Shown in pieces: positions 9,630-17,936 of a stretch of 64,000 nt of DNA (positions are counted from its first letter, which is position 1; each line of letters begins with the position of its first letter). The notes beneath the pieces are model-generated. The model had not been told where the DNA came from and did no database searches. It saw only the letters and a program-made list of their open reading frames with translations. This stretch comes from an uncultured Parabacteroides sp. (GTDB lineage: Bacteria; Bacteroidota; Bacteroidia; Bacteroidales; Tannerellaceae), in NCBI GenBank assembly GCA_910577325.1, contig CAJTMR010000002.1, positions 118,641 through 182,640 on the forward strand. The letters are read 5' to 3'. A program made the translations under genes and the position numbers.

Positions 9630-10271
9630 ATGGATAATAAAATCATATTGACCATCGGCCGGCAGTTCGGAAGTGGTGGTCGCGAGATAGGGCAGAAGCT
9701 GGCAAAAGAGCTGGGTATTGGCTATTATGATAAGGAATTGATGGCGCTTGCCGCAAAAGAAAGCGGACTGAGCGAGGAGTTTTTCGAGAAAGCGGACGAG
9801 AAGGCTTCCAGTGGTTTGTCATACGCTTTCGCGATGGGTTATTCGTATATGGGATTGTTTCCACCGTATGCTGACGTGTTGTCTAACGACCGTCTGTTCT
9901 TGTATCAGAGCGATACGATCCGAAATTTAGCGGAGAAAGGTTCTTGTGTGATTGTAGGACGGTGTGCCGATTATATATTGCGCGACGATCCCGACTGCCT
10001 GAGTTTCTTTATCCACAACAATAAGGAAAGCCGTATCCAGCGAATCGTCGAAAGTCAGGACCTGACGGTCGAACAGGCGGAGGAATTGATGCTGAAGACC
10101 GACAAGTCGCGTGCTGCCTACTATAACTATTATACGAATAAGGAGTGGGGTGTCGCTTCTACCTATGACTTCTCGATAAATGTCTCCGTACTGGGAGTAG
10201 ACGAGACGGTAGCATTCATGAAGCAGTTTGTGGAACGGAAAATGAACAATCGTCCGCCGCATTTCGGATAA
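9630..10271 (+). CDS. Cytidylate-kinase-like P-loop protein
   Basis: 213-aa protein of the cytidylate kinase-like family (the Cytidylate_kin2 group), distinct from the essential Cmk. The N-terminus IILTIGRQFGSGGREIG holds the P-loop, followed by an all-alpha substrate domain and a LID-like region with Lys/Arg residues (LKTDKSRAAYYNYYTNKEWG). The family phosphorylates nucleoside monophosphates or an unknown acceptor; the true substrate is not established. It has its own promoter and ends about 5 bp before the promoter of the TPP riboswitch gene, so it is probably a separate transcript. Confidence 0.85.
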   Translation: MDNKIILTIGRQFGSGGREIGQKLAKELGIGYYDKELMALAAKESGLSEEFFEKADEKASSGLSYAFAMGYSYMGLFPPYADVLSNDRLFLYQSDTIRNLAEKGSCVIVGRCADYILRDDPDCLSFFIHNNKESRIQRIVESQDLTVEQAEELMLKTDKSRAAYYNYYTNKEWGVASTYDFSINVSVLGVDETVAFMKQFVERKMNNRPPHFG

Positions 10272-10276
10272 TTTCG

Positions 10277-10284
10277 TATCTTTG
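10277..10284 (+). promoter_or_regulatory. -7 box in front of the TPP riboswitch
   Basis: TATCTTTG matches TAnnTTTG and is placed about 13 bp before the predicted aptamer, as expected for a riboswitch transcript. Confidence 0.65.
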
Positions 10285-10296
10285 ACACCGACTTAT

Positions 10297-10376
10297 CATA
10301 GGGGTGCCTTACTATACAGGCTGAGATCATACCCATTGAACCTGCCGGATAATGCCGTGAAGGGAAAAGGTAGAAT
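10297..10376 (+). promoter_or_regulatory. TPP riboswitch (THI element)
   Basis: Thiamine-pyrophosphate sensing leader. The conserved blocks appear in order: GGGGTGCC, the CTGAGA thi-box core at 10321-10326, ATACCC, TTGAACCTG, GATAATGCCG and GAAGGGAA. Strands GGGGTGCC/ATACCC and CCTG/GATAATGCCG match the two arms of the aptamer. It lies 68 bp upstream of the Thi4-type thiazole synthase, so TPP should repress that gene. Confidence 0.93.
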
Positions 10377-10387
10377 GACTAAATAAA

Positions 10388-10414
10388 GGGAAGCGTTACC
10401 TCTATGTGCTTCCC
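10388..10414 (+). promoter_or_regulatory. Hairpin of the riboswitch expression platform
   Basis: GGGAAGC / GCTTCCC, a perfect 7-bp stem with a 13-nt loop, right after the aptamer and 30 bp before the start codon. The downstream GATGTTTAAAC is only weakly U-rich, so this may act as a terminator or as part of a translational switch; sequence alone does not decide. Confidence 0.5.
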
Positions 10415-10443
10415 GATGTTTAAACTCTAATTATTATTTTGTA

Positions 10444-11214
10444 ATGGAACAGATTGTTTCAACTGGAATTATCGACTCTTACTTTGCAAAGTTGAAGAGC
10501 CATTTGTCTATTGATGTCGCGATTGTCGGTGGTGGTCCTTCGGGCATCGTGGCCGCTTATTACCTGGCCAAGTCCGGAAAGAAGGTGGCTTTGTTTGACC
10601 GTAAGCTGGCTCCCGGTGGAGGTATGTGGGGCGGCGCCATGATGTTCAATGATATCGTGGTTCAGGAAGAGGCCATGCCGATCGTACGTGAGTTGGGTGT
10701 AAACTATAAGGATGCCGGAAACGGTACTTATATTATGGATTCCGTACACACGACTTCGGCTCTGATTTATAGTGCGACGAAAGCCGGTGCGACTATTTTC
10801 AACTGCTATTCCGTAGAAGACGTAGTGTTCCATGAGGATGCCGTGGCCGGTGTGGTTGTGAATTGGGCTCCGGTTATCCGCGAAGGCATGCATGTGGACC
10901 CGCTGACAATCATGTCTAAGGCTGTTCTGGAAGGAACCGGGCATGACTGTGAAATCGCCCGCGTGGTGGCTCGCAAGAACGATATCAAATTGAATACTCC
11001 GACCGGAGGTGTGATCGGCGAACGTTCGCTGAATGTCGAGTTGGGTGAGTCGACAACCGTCGAGAACACGAAGGAAATCTATCCGGGCCTGTTTGTCTCC
11101 GGTATGGCCGCCAATGGTGTGAGCGGTAGCTTCCGCATGGGGCCGATCTTCGGTGGTATGTTGATGAGCGGCAAGAAAGCAGCCGAACTTATTTGTGCCA
11201 AGTTGGACAAATAA
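10444..11214 (+). CDS. thi4: Thi4-type ADP-thiazole synthase, His (sulfide-dependent) form
   Basis: Makes the ADP-thiazole precursor of thiamine from NAD, glycine and sulfur. 256 aa, with an N-terminal Rossmann FAD/NAD fold (IDVAIVGGGPSGIVAAYY) and the C-terminal SGSFRMGPIFGGML loop of the family. At the position of the sacrificial Cys of yeast and plant enzymes (Cys205/Cys172) this protein has His150 in GMHVDPLT, as in the methanogen enzyme. Family knowledge says such forms take sulfide from solution with Fe and act catalytically, which suits an anaerobe. It is the only thiamine gene here and is controlled by the upstream TPP riboswitch. Confidence 0.93.
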   Translation: MEQIVSTGIIDSYFAKLKSHLSIDVAIVGGGPSGIVAAYYLAKSGKKVALFDRKLAPGGGMWGGAMMFNDIVVQEEAMPIVRELGVNYKDAGNGTYIMDSVHTTSALIYSATKAGATIFNCYSVEDVVFHEDAVAGVVVNWAPVIREGMHVDPLTIMSKAVLEGTGHDCEIARVVARKNDIKLNTPTGGVIGERSLNVELGESTTVENTKEIYPGLFVSGMAANGVSGSFRMGPIFGGMLMSGKKAAELICAKLDK

Positions 11215-11236
11215 GGAGCTGCAATCAGAATAGGAG

Positions 11237-11284
11237 AGGGCTGTGCCAAGCGCGTGAACGAGGCGTTGTGGTACGGCCCTTTTT
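11237..11284 (+). terminator. Rho-independent terminator after thi4
   Basis: AGGGCTGTGCCA pairs with TGGTACGGCCCT over 12 bp with two G-U wobbles, followed by TTTTATT. It starts 22 bp after the thi4 stop. Confidence 0.85.
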
Positions 11285-11353
11285 ATTGAACTGTTCAAGG
11301 CATTATTCCCTCCAAGAAGTTTTGTCTGTCCCGGATTTTGGTTCGGCCACCCT

Positions 11354-11790
11354 GCATAAAAGTTCCTCTAACACGGCGGATAAACATCGCCGCATCCCCG
11401 TAAAGGTCTCGCGCAGACCCGGGTCTGCACCTCTCCCGCACCTGGGTCTACATAGTGGGTACACCCGGGTCTCAAGCGGCTTTAAAAGCTGTTTTTGACA
11501 AAAGAAAAGCCTGTCTTGATGAAAAAAGAAGCCGTTTTAACATGTTTTGCACCTGTTCCCGGACGGTCTCTGTTTTTATCGTATGATTGACACACAGGAT
11601 GTTATCGTTTTTAACTATGATAGGTGTGATAGATGAATGATAGTTAAAAACGGCAACTATCATGCCATAACATATTGGTTTAAACCGATATACAGACGGA
11701 TATGATAGTATGATAGTTGTTTTTGCAAAAACATTTATGTAGTTAGTCCGTATTGGTGGTGAAAACAGATGGATGCTTTATGATTTAGTG
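11354..11790. repeat. Interspersed repeat element A (inverted partner at 57029-57343)
   Basis: About 437 bp that aligns, in opposite orientation, with 57029-57343. The core around 11462-11550 (from ACACCCGGGTCTCAAGCGGC through the CTTGATGAAAAAAG segment) is almost identical in both copies. Copy A carries an extra 120-130 bp (about 11582-11708) that copy B lacks. It holds a perfect 16-bp palindrome GCAGACCCGGGTCTGC (11413-11428) plus two more GGGTCT words. Open frames across it are not conserved as proteins. No transposase is present; it looks like a dispersed non-autonomous element. Confidence 0.85.
11606..11719. repeat. Two hairpins in the segment unique to repeat A
   Basis: CGTTTTTAACTAT (11606-11618) pairs with ATAGTTAAAAACG (11640-11652), and CAACTATCAT (from 11655) pairs with ATGATAGTTG (11710-11719). 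Both are perfect and fall in or at the edge of the extra DNA missing from copy B, as if a palindromic insert had entered copy A or been deleted from B. Confidence 0.6.
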
Positions 11791-11819
11791 ATATAATTGC
11801 GTAGTAATTAAAAACTTCT

Positions 11820-11827
11820 TATTTTTG
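11820..11827 (+). promoter_or_regulatory. -7 box of the metal-efflux operon
   Basis: TATTTTTG matches TAnnTTTG and is 10 bp before the ATG at 11838, so the leader is at most a few nucleotides. Confidence 0.55.
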
Positions 11828-11837
11828 TATCGGAAGT

Positions 11838-12242
11838 ATGAGAGCGAAAAAGAAAATATATCAGTATGTGATGCTGCTTGTTAGTATCGTGCTGCTTGTG
11901 TCGGTAGTCATACCGCACCATCACCATAGTAACGGGTTGCCGTGCTATAAATCGCTTTCTACCGAGGCCGGCCATGGTGAGCATGGAAGTTCCGAGTCGC
12001 ATGACTGCGGATGCACCGGGCATAACGTCGCGCTCTACACTTCTGTTTTCTCGTATGTGACGGATGGAGACGTGAACCAGTTCCTTTTCCCTTTACTTGT
12101 ATTGTTTGATTATATAAATCCTCCTGTCCCGGTCTTCTATAAGCTCCTGTTCGAGAATGAGCGGGCCTATTACATCGAGTCCCTGCATGGTACGTGGATT
12201 GTTTCTGCGTCAGGGCTTCGTGCGCCTCCGTTTTATGTATAA
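11838..12242 (+). CDS. Small His/Cys-rich exported protein (DUF6769-like) heading the metal efflux operon
   Basis: 134 aa. A basic start and one strong hydrophobic segment (about residues 10-25) are followed at once by IPHHHHSNG, a second Cys/His cluster (GEHGSSESHDCGCTGH) and a C-terminal GLRAPPF motif. Similar short proteins precede CzcCBA-type operons in Bacteroidetes (DUF6769-like; family name not certain). The His and Cys clusters suggest it binds or senses a transition metal at the periplasmic face. The next gene starts 101 bp downstream and is colinear. Confidence 0.75.
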   Translation: MRAKKKIYQYVMLLVSIVLLVSVVIPHHHHSNGLPCYKSLSTEAGHGEHGSSESHDCGCTGHNVALYTSVFSYVTDGDVNQFLFPLLVLFDYINPPVPVFYKLLFENERAYYIESLHGTWIVSASGLRAPPFYV

Positions 12243-12343
12243 TTGGTGATTATTATAAAGTCATATCGGATATGCGTACTGCCTTCGATGTGATTTTCTA
12301 TCCTTTTATTTATTATCAATATACAATAAACGAATTTGTCATA

Positions 12344-13522
12344 ATGAAAAAGATATATTTTATGTGGGTGGTTTTCGCCTACATTCTGATAAGTTGCAGT
12401 GGCAATACCGCGGAACATGGGAAGCATGAACATGAAGCCCACGAACACGGTCACGAAGAACATAACCATGATCAAAAAGAAGCCGGAGAAGGACATGCCG
12501 GTGAGATCTCTTTTAAGAATGCGATGGCGGAAGCTGTCGGTTTGCAGACGCATAAAGTGGAGCTGGGTGTCTTTACCGATGTGATCAAGACAAGCGGGCG
12601 GGTGATGGCTGCGCAGGGAAAGGAGTCGACCGTGGTAGCCACGGTTCCCGGTGTGGTGACATTCGGTAACCTGTTGTTTGTCGACGGAACGGCTGTTCGT
12701 AAGGGGCAGGCCATTTTGAGCCTTGCTTCGAGCAGTTTGCCGGACGGTAATGTGGCGGCTAAAGCCAAATTTGCATACGAGAATGCAAAGAGAGAATACG
12801 AACGTATGGAAGCCTTGGTAGGAGATAAGATCGTTTCAGCCAAAGATTTCGAACAGGCACGCCTGAATTACGAAAATGCGAAGGTTGTTTGGGAAGCGGT
12901 AGCCGGAAAACAGACGGTTAACGGTGTGTCGGTCGTTTCGCCGATCAACGGTTATCTGAAGAACCTGCAAGTGAAAGAGGGCGATTATGTGTCGGTCGGC
13001 CAGCCGTTGGTTACGATCTCGCAGAATAATCGTTTGGTGTTGCGTGCGGAAGTATCAGAAAAATATTATCACTATTTGCCCTCCGTCCAGTCTGCTAATT
13101 TTCGTACGCCGTACGATAACATGACTTATAAGCTGTCCGACTTGGGTGGACGTTTGCTTTCATACGGGAAAGCTTCTGATGCTAATTCGTTTTATGTTCC
13201 GGTTACATTCGAGTTCGATAACAAGGGGGCTATTATCCCAGGTTCTTTTGTCGAGATTTATCTGCTTGCCGCTCCGATGCAGAATGTGATCAGTGTACCT
13301 GTTTCCGCCCTTATTGAAGAACAAGGCGTTTATTCTGTTTTTGTTCGCGTACATGAAGAAGCCTATAAGAAGGTTCCTGTGACGTTAGGTGCGGACAATG
13401 GTTCCGAAGTGCAGATACTGAGTGGTCTCAAAGCCGGCGACGAAGTCGTGACGGTTGGTGCTTACCAGATCAAGTTAGCATCTGCTTCTAATGCGATACC
13501 GGCACATTCGCATAGTCATTGA
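12344..13522 (+). CDS. czcB: RND metal efflux periplasmic adaptor (CzcB/CusB type) lipoprotein
   Basis: Periplasmic membrane-fusion subunit linking the RND pump to TolC. 392 aa from the ATG at 12344; a longer upstream frame (12194) overlaps the preceding gene and lacks a signal. Signal peptide with lipobox LISCS. The mature N-terminus is His-rich (HEHEAHEHGHEEHNH), a probable metal-binding tail. Biotinyl-lipoyl hairpin halves (VPGVVTFGNLLFVDGTAVRKG and VVSPINGYLKNLQVKEGDYV, shown in part) flank an alpha-helical hairpin, followed by beta-barrel and membrane-proximal domains ending in a second His cluster (HSHSH). Confidence 0.9.
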   Translation: MKKIYFMWVVFAYILISCSGNTAEHGKHEHEAHEHGHEEHNHDQKEAGEGHAGEISFKNAMAEAVGLQTHKVELGVFTDVIKTSGRVMAAQGKESTVVATVPGVVTFGNLLFVDGTAVRKGQAILSLASSSLPDGNVAAKAKFAYENAKREYERMEALVGDKIVSAKDFEQARLNYENAKVVWEAVAGKQTVNGVSVVSPINGYLKNLQVKEGDYVSVGQPLVTISQNNRLVLRAEVSEKYYHYLPSVQSANFRTPYDNMTYKLSDLGGRLLSYGKASDANSFYVPVTFEFDNKGAIIPGSFVEIYLLAAPMQNVISVPVSALIEEQGVYSVFVRVHEEAYKKVPVTLGADNGSEVQILSGLKAGDEVVTVGAYQIKLASASNAIPAHSHSH

Positions 13523-13548
13523 TTGTTTATTGATAATAAATTAGGATT

Positions 13549-16500
13549 ATGCTGAATAAGATAATATATTACTCGCTGCATAACCGGTTGGTTGTGTTGA
13601 TCTGTTCTCTCCTGTTGATGATTGCCGGAACGTACACTGCTTTCCATACAGATGTGGATGTATTTCCGGATTTGAATGCGCCGACCGTTGTCATTATGAC
13701 GGAGGCGAACGGTATGGCGCCCGAAGAGGTGGAGCGCTTGGTGACTTTTCCGGTAGAAACGGCTGTGAACGGTGCGATGGATGTACGCCGTGTCCGTTCC
13801 TCTTCTACGACGGGTTTTTCTGTCGTATGGGTTGAGTTTGATTGGGAAACAGATATTTACCGCGCCCGCCAGATTGTTTCCGAAAAGCTGGCGGTTGTCG
13901 GGGAGAGCCTGCCGGAGAATGTCGGGAAGCCGACGCTCGGCCCTCAATCTTCCATCTTAGGGGAAATGATGATTATCGGGCTGACGGTCGATGAAACAGG
14001 TGAAGAGGGGGCACATCAAAACGGTTCGCGGACTGCACAGACAACCCAGATGGATCTCCGCACGATTGCCGACTGGACCATCCGGCCACGATTGCTTTCG
14101 ACTGGCGGGGTGGCACAGGTTGCCGTGATAGGCGGTGATATCAAGGAATACCAGATATTGCTCGATCCTGCCCGCATGAAACATTACGGTGTAAGTTTGG
14201 GCGAAGTGCTGGCCGTTACCCGTAACATGAACCGGAATGCCAATGGCGGTGTCCTTTATGAATATGATAACGAGTACATCATCCGAGGTGTCCTTTCAAC
14301 CGCGAATGCCGAGAAGATAGGGAAGGGAGTCGTCAAGATGGCCGGAGATGTCCCCGTCCTGTTGGAAAATGTCGCAACGGTGAAGATCGGTGGCAAAAGC
14401 CCGAAGCTCGGAACGGCTTCCGAACGGGCGAAACCTGCCGTGTTGATCACGGTCACCAAGCAACCCAACACCAGCACGATAGACTTGACGGAAAAGTTAG
14501 ATGCGATTATGGCGGACTTGCAGAAGAACCTGCCTGCCGATGTACATGTTTCGACTGATATATTTCGTCAGAGCCGCTTTATTGACAGCTCTATCAATAA
14601 TGTAAAGAACAGTTTGTTCGAGGGCAGTTTCTTCGTTGTTATCGTCCTGTTCCTGTTCCTGATGAATATCCGTACCACAGTGATATCGCTGGTTGCCTTG
14701 CCGCCTTCCTTGTTGGTTTCCATACTGGCGTTGCATTATATGGGATTGACCATCAATACTATGAGTTTGGGAGGGATGGCGATTGCAATCGGTTCGTTGG
14801 TCGATGATGCGATTGTCGATGTGGAGAATGTATATAAACGGATACGAGAGAATCGTTTATTGCCTCCCGACCGGCAACGTTCCATATTGGAAGTCGTGTT
14901 CGATGCTTCTCGCGAAGTGCGTATGCCGATCTTGAATTCGACACTTATTATCGTGGTCAGTTTCGTGCCTCTTTTCTTCCTGCACGGGATGGAAGGGCGT
15001 ATGTTGGTGCCGTTGGGGATCGCCTTTATTGTTGCGCTGTTTGCCTCTACGGTTGTTGCATTGACATTGACTCCGGTGTTGTGCAGCTATCTGTTGAACC
15101 GGAAGTCGACGGACAAGAATGTGGAGAAAGAGGCTTGGGTGGCCCGCAAGCTGAAAGAATTATATGGTAAGGCTTTGGACGGGGCATTGGCACATAAGAA
15201 AATGGTATTAGGATGCACGATTGGCCTGTTCCTTCTTGTATTGGGAATATTCTTTACGCTGGGGCGCAGTTTCTTGCCGCCGTTCAACGAAGGTTCGTTT
15301 ACGATCAACGTAAGTTCTCTCCCGGGTATCTCCCTCGAAGAATCGGACCAGATGGGACGACGGGCGGAAGATTTGCTGATGCAGGTTCCCGAAATCCGGA
15401 CAGTAGCCCGCAAGACTGGACGTGCCGAGCTTGACGAGCATGCTTTAGGGGTAAACGTGTCGGAAATCGAAGCTCCGTTTGTCTTGGAAGACCGTAACCG
15501 TGATGCCGTTATGAATGATGTCCGTAAGAAATTGTCTACCATCAGTGGTGCTAACATAGAAATAGGACAGCCAATCTCTCACCGTATCGATGCCATGCTC
15601 TCCGGTACGGAAGCGAATATCGCCATCAAGTTGTTTGGTACGGACCTGAACCTGATGTTTACTATCGGTAACCAGATCAAGGAAGCCATTGAGGGAATCC
15701 CGGGGCTGGTAGACTTGAAAGTGGAACAGCAGATCGAGCGTCCGCAGCTTACCATCACGCCGAAGCGCGAATTGATGGCGCAGTATGGCATTACGTTACC
15801 TGAATTTGAGGAGTATGTCAATGTGATGCTAGGTGGCGAAGTTGTTAGTCAGGTGTATGATGACGGCAAGACATTCGACCTGACAGTAAAGACTTCGGAC
15901 GAGAGCCGTGCGACAATGGAAGATATCCGTAATCTGATGATCGATGCGGGCAGCAAGAAACTCCCTTTGAGTTATGTGGCGGAAATCCGTTCTGTGACGG
16001 GCCCGAATACGATCAACCGCGAGAATGTGCAGCGAAAGATCGTGATCAGCGGTAATGTTTCCGAACGCGACCTCCGAAGCGTTGTCAATGAGATACAGCA
16101 GAAGGTGGATGTTTCCATCCGGTTGCCCGAAGGCTACCATATCGAATATGGCGGACAGTTCGAGAGTGAACAGGCTGCCAGCCGTACGTTGCTGCTTACT
16201 TCGTTGATGTCTCTGTTGGTGATCTTCCTGTTGCTATATAATGAATTTAAGAATGCGAAGGAAAGCGGAGTCATTCTGCTGAACTTGCCGTTGGCATTGA
16301 TCGGGGGCGTATTCATCTTGAAGCTGACTTCCGGTGAGGTGAGTATTCCGGCTGTTATCGGTTTCATCTCCCTGTTCGGTATCGCCACCCGTAATGGTAT
16401 GTTGCTGATCAGCCACTACACGTTCCTCCGGACTGTAGGGAATATGCCGCTTCGACAGGCAGTCCGGCAAGGTTCCATGGACCGTTTGAATCCTATTTTG

Positions 16501-16683
16501 ATGACGGCGCTCAGTTCGGCTCTCGCATTGATCCCGCTTGCGTTGAACGGCGATTTGCCTGGCAACGAGATTCAAAGTCCGATGGCCACCGTTATCTTGG
16601 GAGGTTTGTTGACATCTACTTTCCTGAACGGCTTCATCATCCCGATTGTTTATTTATTAATGAATAAAGAAGATAAAGAATGA
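13549..16683 (+). CDS. czcA: Heavy-metal RND efflux pump (CzcA/CusA family)
   Basis: Inner-membrane proton-driven pump of the HME-RND family, 1044 aa, the full family length, with 12 TM segments and two large periplasmic loops. The family start MLNKIIYYSLHNRLVV, the DVDVFPDLNAPTV block and the proton-relay TM4 motif GSLVDDAIVDVEN are present, placing it with divalent cation (Co/Zn/Cd) or Cu/Ag exporters. Motifs do not decide the metal; the acidic TM4 motif favours CzcA-like divalent export. It overlaps the TolC gene by 4 bp (ATGA), indicating translational coupling. Confidence 0.93.
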   Translation: MLNKIIYYSLHNRLVVLICSLLLMIAGTYTAFHTDVDVFPDLNAPTVVIMTEANGMAPEEVERLVTFPVETAVNGAMDVRRVRSSSTTGFSVVWVEFDWETDIYRARQIVSEKLAVVGESLPENVGKPTLGPQSSILGEMMIIGLTVDETGEEGAHQNGSRTAQTTQMDLRTIADWTIRPRLLSTGGVAQVAVIGGDIKEYQILLDPARMKHYGVSLGEVLAVTRNMNRNANGGVLYEYDNEYIIRGVLSTANAEKIGKGVVKMAGDVPVLLENVATVKIGGKSPKLGTASERAKPAVLITVTKQPNTSTIDLTEKLDAIMADLQKNLPADVHVSTDIFRQSRFIDSSINNVKNSLFEGSFFVVIVLFLFLMNIRTTVISLVALPPSLLVSILALHYMGLTINTMSLGGMAIAIGSLVDDAIVDVENVYKRIRENRLLPPDRQRSILEVVFDASREVRMPILNSTLIIVVSFVPLFFLHGMEGRMLVPLGIAFIVALFASTVVALTLTPVLCSYLLNRKSTDKNVEKEAWVARKLKELYGKALDGALAHKKMVLGCTIGLFLLVLGIFFTLGRSFLPPFNEGSFTINVSSLPGISLEESDQMGRRAEDLLMQVPEIRTVARKTGRAELDEHALGVNVSEIEAPFVLEDRNRDAVMNDVRKKLSTISGANIEIGQPISHRIDAMLSGTEANIAIKLFGTDLNLMFTIGNQIKEAIEGIPGLVDLKVEQQIERPQLTITPKRELMAQYGITLPEFEEYVNVMLGGEVVSQVYDDGKTFDLTVKTSDESRATMEDIRNLMIDAGSKKLPLSYVAEIRSVTGPNTINRENVQRKIVISGNVSERDLRSVVNEIQQKVDVSIRLPEGYHIEYGGQFESEQAASRTLLLTSLMSLLVIFLLLYNEFKNAKESGVILLNLPLALIGGVFILKLTSGEVSIPAVIGFISLFGIATRNGMLLISHYTFLRTVGNMPLRQAVRQGSMDRLNPILMTALSSALALIPLALNGDLPGNEIQSPMATVILGGLLTSTFLNGFIIPIVYLLMNKEDKE

Positions 16684-17861
16684 AACGATTCATATTGACA
16701 ATAGCATTGTTCTCTTCAGTTTTGGTGGCCAGGGCGCAGACTTCTATCAAAGAGGTGCTCCAAAGCGTGGAAACCAATAATAAAGAATTGCAGGCAAACC
16801 GCCAGATGGTGACGGCGCAGAAGCTGGAAGCCAAACTGGACAACAACCTGCCTGATCCTACCGTTACTTATTCTCATTTGTATGGAAACAAAGAGGGGAT
16901 GGGATTCACCGGTGAATTGGTCGCTTCGCAAGCATTCGATTTCCCGTCTTTATATAGGCAACGGAACATGCTTTCCAAGCAGAAGGGTGAAAACTACGAT
17001 AGGCAGGGCGAAGAAGTTCGTCAGCTGATTTTGTTGCAAGCCAAAGAGGCTTGCTTGGACTTGATCTTCCTGAACCAGCAAAAGGACCTGCTGGATATCC
17101 GCCGGGAAAATGCCGAACAACTTGCCGTGCTTTATCAGCAACGTTTGGAACAGGGTGATGCCAATATTCTGGAAACAAACAAAATCGAACTTGAACTTTT
17201 GAACGTCCGTAACGAGGCACGCATGAACGAAACGGCCCGTGTGAATAAACTGCGGGAATTGGAAATGCTGAACGGGGGAATTGCCGTTCAACTGACCGAT
17301 ACGGTTTATGAGGCCGTGGAACTCCCGCTTTCGTTTGCCGGCCTGCGTCAGGAAATTCTGGAAAATGATCGGCGATTGTTGTCTATGCAAAGTGCGAAAG
17401 CCGTGTCATCGAGGCAAATCAGTGTCAGCAAGACGATGGGATTACCTTCTTTCGAACTGGGTTACCGTATGAACCCGTCTTCGGGCGGTGACCGTTTCAA
17501 TGGCTTTTTGGTCGGTATTAGCATTCCTCTTTTCTCCAATCGCAACAATGTGAAGCAGGCGAAGGCACAGAGACTTTACACCGATTTGCAGTTGGAAAGC
17601 GTGACGACGCTGGTAGAGAACGAATTGCTCCAACTCTATAACCAGTCGGTAGCTTTGAAGACTTCTATCGACGAGTATGGCGAAGTGCTGAAAAGCCAGA
17701 ATAACCTGATGTTGTTGAATAAGGCGATCCAGGCGGGACAAATCTCGATGATCGAATACTTCGTGGAGGTCACGATGCTTTATCAGAGCATACAAAACCA
17801 CCTTCAGTTGCAAAACGAATATCAGAAGGTGATGGCGCAATTGTATAAGTTCAAGTTATAA
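16680..17861 (+). CDS. TolC-family outer membrane efflux protein
   Basis: Outer-membrane channel of the tripartite metal efflux system, 393 aa. Signal peptide MKRFILTIALFSSVLVARAQ, then long amphipathic helices and two outer-membrane-factor repeats (the LPDPTVTYSHLYG region and the GLPSFELGYRMNPSSGG region). Its ATG overlaps the pump stop codon, so pump and channel are made together. It takes the CzcC role of the operon. Confidence 0.9.
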   Translation: MKRFILTIALFSSVLVARAQTSIKEVLQSVETNNKELQANRQMVTAQKLEAKLDNNLPDPTVTYSHLYGNKEGMGFTGELVASQAFDFPSLYRQRNMLSKQKGENYDRQGEEVRQLILLQAKEACLDLIFLNQQKDLLDIRRENAEQLAVLYQQRLEQGDANILETNKIELELLNVRNEARMNETARVNKLRELEMLNGGIAVQLTDTVYEAVELPLSFAGLRQEILENDRRLLSMQSAKAVSSRQISVSKTMGLPSFELGYRMNPSSGGDRFNGFLVGISIPLFSNRNNVKQAKAQRLYTDLQLESVTTLVENELLQLYNQSVALKTSIDEYGEVLKSQNNLMLLNKAIQAGQISMIEYFVEVTMLYQSIQNHLQLQNEYQKVMAQLYKFKL

Positions 17862-17878
17862 AAAAAGAAGAGAAATTT

Positions 17879-17908
17879 TTTGGCAAACGGATGTTTGGCT
17901 TATATTTG
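17879..17908 (+). promoter_or_regulatory. Bacteroidetes promoter of the GH92 gene
   Basis: TTTG (17879-17882) and TATATTTG (17901-17908) are separated by 18 bp, matching the -33/-7 pair. The -7 box ends 28 bp before the ATG at 17937. Confidence 0.65.
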
Positions 17909-17936
17909 TCTGTACAAATATTAATCGTGTCACTCT

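Noticed and set aside
11193..11498. Short open frames inside repeat A (and 57199-57393 in repeat B)
   Set aside because: Similarity between the two peptides follows the DNA repeat; frames start outside the element and are not kept as units.
12194..12343. Upstream extension of the CzcB frame
   Set aside because: Overlaps the previous gene and lacks the lipoprotein signal that begins exactly at the ATG 12344.
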